Shown here: positions 1 through 10,197 of the stretch, piece by piece
How the letters are laid out: each line of letters starts with the position of its first letter
How positions within the stretch are numbered: the first letter of the stretch is position 1
Origin: Antedon mediterranea
Lineage: Eukaryota; Echinodermata; Crinoidea; Comatulida; Antedonidae
Assembly: GCF_964355755.1 (NCBI RefSeq)
Contig: NC_092673.1
Span: 14,885,001-14,949,000 of the forward strand
Direction of reading: 5' to 3'
DNA: 64,000 bases
Made by a program: the position numbers and the translations under genes
The notes under the pieces: model-generated
What the model was told of the DNA's origin: nothing
Databases searched by the model: none
What the model saw: the letters and a program-made list of their open reading frames with translations, nothing else

Positions 1-2
1 TT

Positions 3-809
3 ATTAATCAATCATTATGGGGTAATGAGTTTATATGTATTAAAAAGAAGCCGTTATATAACTGTAACTGGATTTGTTCAGGGTTTTTAAAAATATATGA
101 TGTAATAAATAATAATGTGTTTAAGCCTGCGATAGAGATAAAAAGAAGGTTAAGATGTACACAAAATTGGATCAGTGAATATTCATGTATATTGAAAGCC
201 ATTCCAAAAGAATGGAAATGTATTTTAAAATCAACACATGACATTAATGTAAATGATATACCTATTACAAACAATAAGGTCTTAAATATGACGTCTAGAC
301 AATTATATAGATTCATAATAGATGCTCAATATATTACACCTACGGCACAGGTTAAGTGGGAATCCATATTTGGTAATATGCCATGGACAAAAATATGGGT
401 TAAGAAAGTTTCTGGTCTTAAAGAAAAAAAACTGGCACATTTTAATTTTAAATTGTTGCACAGAATATTGCCAACAAATGAAAGATTACATAGGTGGAGA
501 CTTGTAAATTCCCCATGTTGTGACACATGCAATGTTATTGAGAATGATAAACATATGTTAGTAGAGTGCATAACAGTAAAATGTTTATGGAGAGAGATAA
601 ACGAAATAATTAGAGCAGTAAGCATACATATTCCTGTTTTTTCTTTCAAAAGACTTTTATTTGAAACTGACAATAATTACGTAAATAAATTATACACTTT
701 AGGAGCATTTTGTATTTATAAAGTAAAGATATTAAGTTTATTGGAAAAAGAAAAAAAAATCAATCTCCTACAAATGTTTAAATCTGAAAAAAAGATAAGA
801 AATATGTAA
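3..809 (+). CDS. L1/Tx1-like LINE ORF2, C-terminal fragment
   Basis: The frame is open from the left window edge to a stop at 809, so only the C-terminal ~268 residues are present and no start is expected. It reads like the region after the reverse transcriptase of L1/Tx1-type LINE ORF2: a tryptophan-rich stretch, then FKLLHRILPTNERLHRW followed by a C-x2-C ... H ... C knuckle (about 516-570) and CLW, the usual ORF2 C-terminal zinc knuckle. The first ~420 bases recur almost identically at 24018-24437, so this is a dispersed repeat. Family assignment rests on motif memory; the exact clade is not resolved. Confidence 0.75.
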   Translation: MNQSLWGNEFICIKKKPLYNCNWICSGFLKIYDVINNNVFKPAIEIKRRLRCTQNWISEYSCILKAIPKEWKCILKSTHDINVNDIPITNNKVLNMTSRQLYRFIIDAQYITPTAQVKWESIFGNMPWTKIWVKKVSGLKEKKLAHFNFKLLHRILPTNERLHRWRLVNSPCCDTCNVIENDKHMLVECITVKCLWREINEIIRAVSIHIPVFSFKRLLFETDNNYVNKLYTLGAFCIYKVKILSLLEKEKKINLLQMFKSEKKIRNM

Positions 810-891
810 ATCTGCAGGTATACTGTATATGCTCAACCAGATTAAGGAAGAAAATATGTAAATGAGATACCATGAATGATGAATCTATTAT

Positions 892-892
<1 letters not shown>

Positions 893-927
<35 letters not shown>
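893..927. repeat. Homopolymer T run, 35 nt
   Basis: An uninterrupted run of about 35 T lies 84 bases past the LINE ORF stop. On this strand it is not a poly(A) tail of that LINE. It may be the A-tail of a minus-strand retrotransposed piece, or simply a homopolymer. Confidence 0.9.
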
Positions 928-1220
928 CTTGCTACTATACTGTATGTTTTGTAAACATGTATACCTTGATGATTTGAAAACAAAAAGACAAAATGTGAAA
1001 AGCTTTTTATAGATTGATGATAAAAAAAAAATGATGAAGGATAAGAAGGTTTAGGTTTAAGTGGGGAAGTGTTTTCATCAAAGCTTTCATATTATAGGTA
1101 TATACCGTATATATGTAATTTGCACATTCTTACTGCATGTGGAATTTTGAAATGATAAAATGGTTAAAAAGAAAAAAAAGAATGTCTAATTTTTTTAATG
1201 GATCATTAAACACAAATGTT

Positions 1221-2085
1221 GTTAAATGATAATGTATGTATAAAAAAATAATAGAATAAATAATAAGTAAAAAAAAATAATTGAATGAACCCACATAGGA
1301 AAAAAAAAAGTTAAATGAAACTTTGATGGGTTATACTGTAGATGCAAAAAAGGATAATCTGTTGGAAATAAATTTTGTAAACATTTAAAGATCAAAAAAA
1401 TCAATGTTAAAGGATGAGGAAAATATAATGTTAACAGTAAAAAGTTAGTAAGTAATTAGTATAACAGAGAATATGCATTGTTTAAATGAAAATATGTTTG
1501 CCTAGATAAATCCAAAGAAAAATAAAATGGGACAAACCCATGGGATGGATTTATTAAACATAAACGTATTATAATTGTATGAAATAAATATGCATGTAGA
1601 TGAAAAAAAAAACAAAAACAACTATGTAAGAAAAAATAAGCTTTGTTAATGAAAATGTGTTATAGATAATATGTATAAAAAGAGGAAACTATGTAATCAA
1701 TGTGGTTAAATGATAATGTATGTATAAACAAAATAATATATGGAAATAGTTTTTTTTTTTAAAGAAAATAAGTAAAAAAAAAAAAAAAAGTGGAATGAAT
1801 CCACATAAGAGAAGAAAGTAAAAAAGTTAAATGAAAATTTAAGAAGTTATAGATGCAAAAAAGGATCTGCTGGTTTTGTAAACATTAAAGAACAAAAATA
1901 TTAATATTAATGTTAAAGGATGAGAACAATATTATGTTAACAGTAAACATGTAGTAAGTAATGAGTATAACAGAGAATATGCATTGTTAAATGAAAATGT
2001 GGTAGATGAAAAAATCAAAAACAACTATGTAAGAAAAAAAAATAAGCTTGTTAATGAAAATGTGTTACAGATAATATGTTTAAGC
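1221..2085. repeat. AT-rich direct duplication (~480 bp period)
   Basis: Sequence from 1221 to about 1690 is repeated, diverged, from about 1705 to 2085. Shared landmarks in the same order are gttaaatgataatgtatg, ccacata, gatgcaaaaaaggat, tataacagagaatatgcatt and caactatgtaag. About 100 bases of the first copy are missing from the second. A third partial match (gatgaacccacataaga) is near 2210. No coding potential is seen. It may be 3' untranslated sequence of the preceding LINE. Confidence 0.65.
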
Positions 2086-2774
2086 AATGTGATAATATGT
2101 AAACAAATGAATAAATAAGTATATGTATACAGATGATTAAACAAACATTGTAACTATAATGATATGTGAAAAATATATGTAAAGAGAACAGTGGTTTGGA
2201 AATAAAAGTGGGATGAACCCACATAAGATAAAAAAAAAAAGTAATTCATGTAACCCAGCTTATGTTGTTTCATTTATAATCATTATAATATAATGTGTGT
2301 AGATTTTGTATTTTGTATACTGTTTTAGAGTAATGGTTTTACTTACTTTGCATCAGGCACATTCTCTGCCATCACTTGCAAAAGGTATGCCGAAATATCA
2401 TCAATCTATGTTTTAAAAAAATGTAAAAAGTATATGGATCAGCATGGATTTATGACATAATAATTATTTTATATTTTCTGTATTGTGTGCGTGAGGATTA
2501 GCCTGACAGAGAAGCCTGATTCCCAACGGGCCAAAGGCCATGCACGCAAAGCTATATAGATAACCTTTGTGGGGTCGGGAAAGCTTCGATATTAGGATTT
2601 CAAAGGTACTATAGTGTAGTCATCCTGGGGAGTAGACAAACTCAGTTAGGTATTGTTTTATTTTTATCACAACATTTATTACTTTTTCTCCCCGATAATA
2701 ATAAAAAGTGTATAATGAAATTAGTAGGCCTAATTACTGTAACCTTGGATTGAAAGGCAGGCTAAACCGAGGAG
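2086..2774. other. AT-rich stretch without recognisable gene
   Basis: No convincing ORF or RNA gene is seen. A less AT-rich patch at about 2485-2600 (ctgattcccaacgggccaaa, ggggtcgggaaagcttcg) looks like part of a dispersed repeat but is not identified. Confidence 0.5.
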
Positions 2775-2777
2775 TTG

Positions 2778-2855
2778 AGTTGTGGCTTGGTGGTTATGAT
2801 GCTTGGCTACCACTCCAAGGGTCCTGGGTTCAAGTCCCGTCACATGTCAGGATTT
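2778..2855 (+). repeat. tRNA-like SINE head or tRNA pseudogene
   Basis: A tRNA-like segment with an A-box-like tggcttggtgg at 2783 and a good B box ggttcaagtcc at 2827, 44 bases apart, followed by a T run at about 2852. The A box has G where the consensus has A. It does not fold into a full cloverleaf by eye, so a SINE head or pseudogene is more likely than a functional tRNA. Confidence 0.45.
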
Positions 2856-3080
2856 TTTCTAAAAAAGACTTGTAATAAGACTTTGTTTATGTAGAGCATC
2901 AGAAAATGAGTTGGTTTTTAATATTTTGTAGCTGAAATTACCTGTTCATCAATGTCTTTGGTAGTTATTATGGTGTTGCCATTTTGTTGTTGTTGTGCAT
3001 CCTAAAAAAAAACCGTATACATTATTTGTTATTGGTTAGTGTAGAGGAGGAGAATTTTATGCCACTGATGTAGTGATATT

Positions 3081-6000
3081 TCATTTGTTTCTTTCCATTT
3101 CGTCTTGTAGCCAACTTAACTGGCCATTATTGTCTTCAATTGTGTTCTCCCGTTTGTTTACGTGTGCTTCCTGGAAAAAAATGTTAGGACTTACTGTTTG
3201 CCCGACCTTTTCGGCTGCGGCGTAGTGCAGCCCTTCTATGTAGGCCAGATACATTTTTGGCAGTGTCTTGCCTATGGTACAAGGGGGCTCGATTGTTCTG
3301 GTCATAGAAGCTGAAACTATTTCAATGTTTGTCTGAAGCATCCAGGCTGCAGCTGTTAATGCAATCTGATCACCCCATACACCAGGAGTTTTCACTCGTT
3401 CGATATATGAATCCCAGCTAATGTTTAAATCATGGATGTCATGTGCTGCTCTTTCCTGTTAAAATGGGCAAAAGAACAAAATATAATAAACCAAAATTGT
3501 TGAATTGGATTCAGAATTTGATTTTAGTGCTGAGTGTTTTGTGATTAAGCTAATGTTGTTTTTAATGAACATAAGTAAAAATAACATAATTCCGCACCTC
3601 CCATTCTTCCCTATGTTCTACGAGGAAATCGGCAACTGCATTTCGTATGTCTGCTTGCGTTATTCCATGCCAATTTAACACAGTGTTGCACTGATGTGCA
3701 AGGGCATGGTACAAGCAGTTTCCATCTCCAGGTGTTGGAGGTTCACATAATTGAAGTTCGGCATTGTGTAATTTCTTAAGCAACAAGTTGTACCTTTGTT
3801 CTTGGTTATGAGACATTTCCATCGACTCATTTAATGCATCTAACAGTGTCAAAGATTCAGCGACGTATGCTTAAATAATTAATAATAATTAGACAAGGGA
3901 ATTAATTGGTTGTCAAAGGTTACCTAAACTAAATTATTTCTCTTTTCAAAGTACATAACATTATATCAATCTAAATGCATTGTTATGAAAAAAGGCGAAA
4001 GCATCGATAAAGACATAATGTTTGTAAAGGTTGTAATTTAATGTTTACGCCCATTGAATACATTAAATGTATTCAATGGGCGTCACATTGTTACTGAGAA
4101 CAAGTATTATTCATTTACCTCTAAAAGTTACGATTATATTTTTTGTTATAAATACAGTTACCAGTAAAAGGTTGGTTAAGAAACTATACAGACAAGACAT
4201 ACATACCATTCATTTCCTCTGTCCATTTTTCTGGGAGTAAGTGGACAATTGGACGTGGTGAAGTGGTATTAAGACCTTTAAAATAAAATAAAAAATGAGA
4301 AAGTTTGTCTTACGCGTTGAACAGTCTATAATATACAGTATATTATATCACCAGTCTCTCCCCCTTCCCCATCCGCCACCCAATGAGCCTTGACGATGTT
4401 TATGGGAGAAATAATGATACTTGCAGAAAACAATAAAACATCATACTGCGTGTGCTCAGTTAAGGATTGAAAGAGCCTACCTCAATATTAACCGTTACAA
4501 CATTAAAAACAGTGTTGCAATTATTTATAATAGGTCTACGTTTTTTTATATTGTACCTTCTTACCTTCATGCAAGCTCACTAAAATTTGGGCAATCTCTC
4601 TTTTTTTAGGCCTATCATCAGAATCTGTAAATGTGGGGATAAAAAAACGTATACAAAAATATACATTGGAGTGGATTGGTGGGTATTAGAACACACGTGT
4701 ACGCCTACCGTACCGTGCCGTTAATTTAAACAGATGACTATAAAAGTATTACATATTCCTACCAGCTTCTGGCTGCATAAAAACATCCTCCTCTTCTGGG
4801 ACATTGGAGACAGTTTCTTCAACAGTAGCCATATCGCTTGTATCTGCAAATGTGAGGATAAAAAAAACCATCACAACACGAAAGTATACACTCATTGGCG
4901 GCATTCACTAACTGCAATTTTTGCACAATAATTGTTATAAATAGTAAGTTTTTGACCGTATGTGGATTTGTGTGTAGTAATACGCCGCACATTTCATTTA
5001 AACGGATGACTATAAAAATACGTTTGCCCTACCATTTTATAGATTTAGAAGGGTTCTTCAAAAGTAATTTCGTCGGAAATTGATGTTTTTGAAACAAATA
5101 ACTTACAAGCCACTGTAACTATCAAGAAACTAGTACTTTCACAGAAGGGCGGGTTAGTATAAAGTAAAGCATGATTTAAAATCCGAATAGTCTAATATTA
5201 AATGAAACATGTTAAATACCTGTATCAAACGCTCTTCTAACATAAGGCCTGATATGTGCAAGAGAGCATTTACTTGTTTTCCCATCCTTAGTTAGATGAG
5301 CAGATTGTTTTATAATCTCCGTTATTGTAAATGGTCCAATCCACTTTGGTTGTAGCGCATGACTCTTTCTGTGAATTCTTCTGCTATTTAATTTCAAAAC
5401 TTTCATTCCTTTTGTGTACTCAATTTTTTTGATTTTTTTACCCATCCTTTTCTGGTATTGCTTCTTCTGGTTTTTTTTGCAACTTTGTTGTTTGTGTTTG
5501 CCTGTAAAAAGTAAAAAATGCATACCTTATTTTCCTAACAGTATGGTGAAACCATTAAAAATATTTGAATATTAATTTTAAAATGTTAATTACGATTTTG
5601 CTTAGCTCCTGTGTTTGTTTCCTCAGCCGTTCTAGGTGGTCGTTGGAACAAGGATTTACAATGACATCAGTAGGCCTATCCTCATCGCGTATTTCGGAAA
5701 AAAAACGGGGTTCGCGTCCGAACAGTAACAAGTACGGGGACATTTTCGTCGACTCATTGAAACTGCACCTTAGTGCCCACAATGCTTTGTCAAGATGGTC
5801 ATCCCAGTCTGATTGCTTGTCATTACAGAACTGGAAATTAATTGAAAAACATGATTATTGATTATAATTTAAAAATATCAACAACATTGCTAGGAAAGAT
5901 GCAACAACTTGTATGTACGCTATCGTTCGTCTCTTGGGTATAGGACCTTGAAACAGTATAATTACCCACCCAGAAACGATGATGTTGATGATGATAATAA

Positions 6001-9000
6001 TAATGATGACGATGATGATGATGTTGACGATAATGATGATGATGATTGATGATTATGATGTTGACGAGGATGATGATGGTGATGACGATGATGAGGATAA
6101 TGAAGATAATGATGGTGATGATGATGAGGGCGATGATGATGATGATTATTGTTACTTGCCTTCGTCAATGTCCGCTTTAAACTTCCGTTCGTTCGTTCGT
6201 CCTGGCCATTTGTTTGTGGATGGTACGCTGCTGTGACTGAGTGCTTAACTTTCCATTTTTGGAACAACAGGTCATTCAGCAACTGTAATAATTAAAACTG
6301 ATTAGTACTCCTTTGTTAGATTTTTTCTTACTACCAATGAAGACTATAAATAATGAAATGCCTTATTTCAAAAATATTGTTACAGGATAATTACAGAATT
6401 TTAATTTTTTATTTCGTTCCTTTATAAACAGGTAATAATTAGGCATATGAAACGAACCTTGTTGTTAAATTCTTTCCCCTGGTCTGTAATTATCCTTACC
6501 GGGGCACCATGCCGGTAGTACCATTTTTCAATGGCCTTAAATACAGATTTCGCTGATTTATCTTTAACTGGCTCTGCTTCTGTCCATTTCGTAAACAGGT
6601 CTGTCGACGTGACAACATATTTGTTACCATGTTCGGTTGTAGACATTGGCCCAAACAGGTCTATCCCCCAGACCTTCATTGCCTCCTCAACCTATCATTT
6701 CAATCATTGAATAAGATATTGGTAATTGATATTGACAATAATTCAAAAAGCGTATACCAAATAAAATGTGGTTTTTTTTTGTGAAAAATTCTCTGTTAAT
6801 AAAAAAACAAAACAGAACCGTATAATTGTATAAATTTCAATACGGTAGTACTTACAACTATAGGTTTTAATTCTGGCACAACTGTTGTCAGTTTAGTGGT
6901 CTTCTGGCATGAATGACATGAAGTGATCTATAATGTTAATAAAGTGATAAAATCGCATGTCGTAACGATTCTGGTTAAATTATTCTCTTTAGATTACAAT
7001 ATCCAACAGTATATATGTAACCCGAGTTTCTAGCAAGAAACTAAAATTTCCAAGAAGTATTAAATAATCAAATCAAGGAAAACGCCTTATAAATTAAAAG
7101 GTAGATTTATTCCTTTGACATCAACTTGTCGGAATTTACATAAAACCAATATTATTTGTTCACAAGATAAAACATTAAAGTGTCCACAAAACTAAAAGTT
7201 TATATTAAAATTGAGTCTTCAGTTGAAACAATTCCGACTTGAAAGTTTCCACAGTAGAGTAAATGTTATCAACGAAATGTTCCGACCAATGGTGTAATAA
7301 TTGCAATAATGATTCGTAAATTTCAAAAGTAGTGTTTTCTCATCTAAGAAAAGAGAAAATATATACATAATACTATATTATAACTATAAAACAATTTAAA
7401 TCAAATATCATTTGGTACATAATTAAAATACCACAATGTTTGCAAAATAACCTAGGCTGTGATAGACAATTAAACAAAATAAAACATAATCCGTCAATAC
7501 CGCCAGGTTCGATTAACACTGATTGGTATATGATTATTCACACTACTCATTAAAACAATAGTTACATTTTATAGTTAGAGGTACTTCGTTTGGTAAGTAT
7601 GCTAATACTTGATACCAATATAACTACATTGCAACGCAATGGATAATAGCAATAGCTATTCAAACGTGTGTCTATCAACATATTAACCTGACTATTATAA
7701 ACTCAGGATGGTTAATGCATCCATTCAATAAACTAAATTATAAACTAAAAGGTAATTAAATGTATAAAAATAAATGTCGCATAAAGCGGAAATCAAAAAT
7801 AAGTGTAAAATACAATAGTCTCAATTCTACAATCACACTCCAATTGTCTCTAGGTCAATCAATACCGAGAGTGTACTGCCATCTAGTAAATGACCCACAT
7901 TTACCAGAATCGTCCTGATACACTCATAAAATTAAAAGTATTTTAGCAAAAGCAAGTTAATCACTTCAAGACCCTTTAACTTAAAACAGGAGAGAACAAT
8001 GTGTGATTGCAGAACCTTACTTTACAGTAACATAAATTACCAAGCGCAATTGCAAATGGTATCACAAAAGTTATAAAATATAATCAAAGTTAAGTATCAC
8101 ATAACTAATCTAAAGCATTGAGCCAATGCAAACATAATGCATAAACCTATCTTCATAAGCTTAAATCTCAAATTAAGTTATATTAACAAACTTGTTAAAC
8201 ATAAAATAATATAATTGATAGTTCTTACCTAAGAAAAGAGCCAAAATATGAAAAAGTGACTTCCTTTAAAGTTGTTAAAAATGTATAGATGTTTCTTGTG
8301 AGCAGGCACAAGTGGAAGTGAGGTATAATCATCAGAAATGAAGATAATCACCTTAGTTGCCTAGCAACTTGGCAAAACACATTCCTTACTTCCCAAACAG
8401 TGGTCACTTTGACCCACTTGGGGTAACCTTTGTTGCAATTAAGCTGCATTCTTTTCTACTGACCTATAAACTATATTTATATACATTGTAAAAACAGATA
8501 CATTCAAATAAATAAAATCAAACAGAAAGATATAAGAAAGATATAAATGGTAAAAATATATTCATAAAAATCATAGGGTTACATATATATATTTACCCAT
8601 TCATTAACATCCTTGGTAATAGACAACCAGTAGAATCTACTGCTAATGTTTTTAAGTGCACGACGAATTCCTATATGTGGCCCACCTTCCTCATCTCCAT
8701 GCACCTCTTTTAGCACGCCTGACACCTCTTCTTGAGTCATAAGAACCTTTCTTTTTTTTTCATTCCCAAGCGTGTACCACATTGTGTCGCCTAAAACATA
8801 AAACAGGGTGAAGCTATAGGCTATGTACAACAACAGAATTTAAACAATATTTCGCATGCAGATAGATTTTGTTTAAAAATGTCAAATCGACCGTTAATCT
8901 ATTATACTAAATCAAATCAAATTAAAATTGTGCACGGGAAAACGCTATACAAAATAAACGCACGCACGCGCGAATTATTTGACACAAAAATGGATTCTGT

Positions 9001-9659
9001 CATTCATTGCGTAACTCTTTATTGTGGCTTTGCTTTTTTGCCACGTGCAAGTTCAGTGATATTGGCGAACGTTCAACTAATATTATTACAATTTTTACTG
9101 TTCTTGTATTGTGTAATTAACAGTGCAAAGTGGTCTAACTTATATTAAAGTAAACAAGTAAAAAACACATAGGCCTACCGTCTAATGTGAACGCTTTTGC
9201 TTTGCGTTTTAATGATTTTATCCTGTTCGTCATTTTTCGTTTTTCACTAAAACAGTCTATCAAGAAATCAGGAGATATTTTTCCGCTTTTTAAATATTCC
9301 TTTATGTACACAAGTTGAATCCCTTCCTTGACCATGATGAATTATATTAAAGTATTAGTACAAAAACAAATGATTTTAAGAAATTTAAGAAACCACGTCA
9401 GCCTTCATCTCTTTCTTCCAACACGTGTGGGTGCCAGCGGAGAAATTAATATGAACGAGAGCGCATGTGCGAAAGTTCTTTGCAAGTTTATATTAATTTT
9501 CAAAAATTTTACTAGAAGATATATTTTATTTTCATCCAATACTGTTTCCAACATCTCTCGGCATCTAATGTCAGTTGTACTGTATGTTGAAATGAAGTGA
9601 TTGCCACTATAATACCAGACCTCATATTTTTTAGACATACCACCGTACCTATCATACAT
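3081..9659 (-). CDS. Multi-exon gypsy-type integrase plus OTU protease gene (Ginger-like)
   Basis: Exons, in transcript order: 9659-9513, 9326-9179, 8790-8597, 6927-6856, 6691-6458, 6282-6160, 5830-5602, 5501-5220, 4843-4763, 4624-4565, 4275-4207, 3869-3598, 3455-3081. They join in phase into 2286 bases (761 codons plus stop). Exons 3-4 carry an H2C2 zinc finger (EVHGDEEGGPH ... CHSC). Exons 5-6 carry the integrase core: D about 198 (GIDLFGP), D about 257 (ITDQGKEF), E about 294 (HPQTNGQDER), spacing 36. Exon 8 has the GPY/F module (PKWIGPF). Exons 12-13 have an OTU domain: GDGNCLYHAL with D and C about 595 and 598, and EGLHY with H about 713. Most introns are GT-AG. The intron after 6160 has a textbook GC donor (AAG|GCAAGT). 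The one after 5602 needs a weak GC donor; the GT donor at 5594 would break frame. Known: GPY/F integrases occur in Gypsy elements, Ginger DNA transposons and domesticated derivatives. Inference: a Ginger-like or domesticated gene. The first exon is the least certain. Confidence 0.8.
4047..4083. repeat. Near-perfect palindrome, 18-bp arms
   Basis: Left arm ACGCCCATTGAATACATT and right arm AATGTATTCAATGGGCGT are exact reverse complements around one A. It lies inside the intron between the exons ending at 4207 and starting at 3869, and could form a cruciform or an intronic RNA hairpin. Confidence 0.9.
4327..4347. repeat. AT palindrome, 10-bp arms
   Basis: TATAATATAC and GTATATTATA flank a single A, in the neighbouring intron of the same gene. 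AT-only palindromes arise easily, so the significance is low. Confidence 0.75.
5978..6150. repeat. Imperfect (GAT)n microsatellite in intron
   Basis: Runs of GATGAT with interruptions fill the intron between the exons 6282-6160 and 5830-5602. Read on the minus strand the run gives a His-rich ORF, which is an artefact of reading through the GC donor at 6159-6158. Confidence 0.9.
7011..8588. mobile_element. Possible non-autonomous DNA transposon in an intron
   Basis: The 13-mers ATATATGTAACCC (7011) and GGGTTACATATAT (8576) are exact inverted repeats bounding about 1.58 kb of AT-rich sequence inside the largest intron of the integrase-OTU gene. No ORF of note lies between them. Part of the match is simple AT sequence, so only GTAACCC is informative. 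A TA or ATAT target duplication is possible but cannot be proved here. Alternatively this is ordinary intron sequence. Confidence 0.35.
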
Positions 9660-10040
9660 TTATTTTCATACAGTTTAATATTTCTGAAACTGTCGCTGTT
9701 TCCAACACCTACTACACTAGACCAATAAAAGAATATTTAATATTAGCTTTATTGTGACTGTTGAAGCACCATGTATTAATTAATTTGTTAAATGTACTTA
9801 TTGCATGCTGTATTTTTAATGATAATATTAATAATGCCCATTACAGATGTCGTTTAAACCAGTTGCTACGTAGCCATGCACTTAAGTCAATCAAACAATT
9901 CCAAGAGGGTTACGTGTATATAACCTCTAGACCTTTTGCATCGTAAAAAAAACTAAGATGACAGCTTTTAGCTACTGATTTGACAGAAATATCTTTTAAA
10001 ACATCAACCTCAACTTTAATGCGATAGCCAAATTGTTCAT
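9660..10040. other. No gene recognised
   Basis: AT-rich sequence upstream of the first exon of the minus-strand integrase-OTU gene. It should hold that gene's promoter, but no clear core element was identified. Confidence 0.4.
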
Positions 10041-10197
10041 GTCAATTACCTAATTAGGTTTCGTTACTGTGTAGGCCTATTTATATTATTACAATATGAT
10101 CAAGAACACTCAATAATGTAACGCACGCGAATATAACTCATTGTTATTTTGCAAAATTAGATTCCATTGCTGTGTATTTATGTTATATTGTTATTTA
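10041..10197. repeat. Satellite of ~190 bp, left part
   Basis: Carries the unit landmarks atgatcaagaacactc, acgcacgcgaatataactca and gcaaaattag, matching the array at 13379-14300. The array is interrupted by the LINE at 10198-13378. Confidence 0.75.

Noticed and set aside
8-316. Minus-strand ORF opposite the LINE fragment, also at 24091-24333
   Set aside because: Antisense shadow of the LINE coding frame; conserved only because the LINE sequence is repeated.
5962-6282. His- and Ser-rich ORF
   Set aside because: It reads through the GC donor into the (GAT)n intron; only the first 41 codons are exon.
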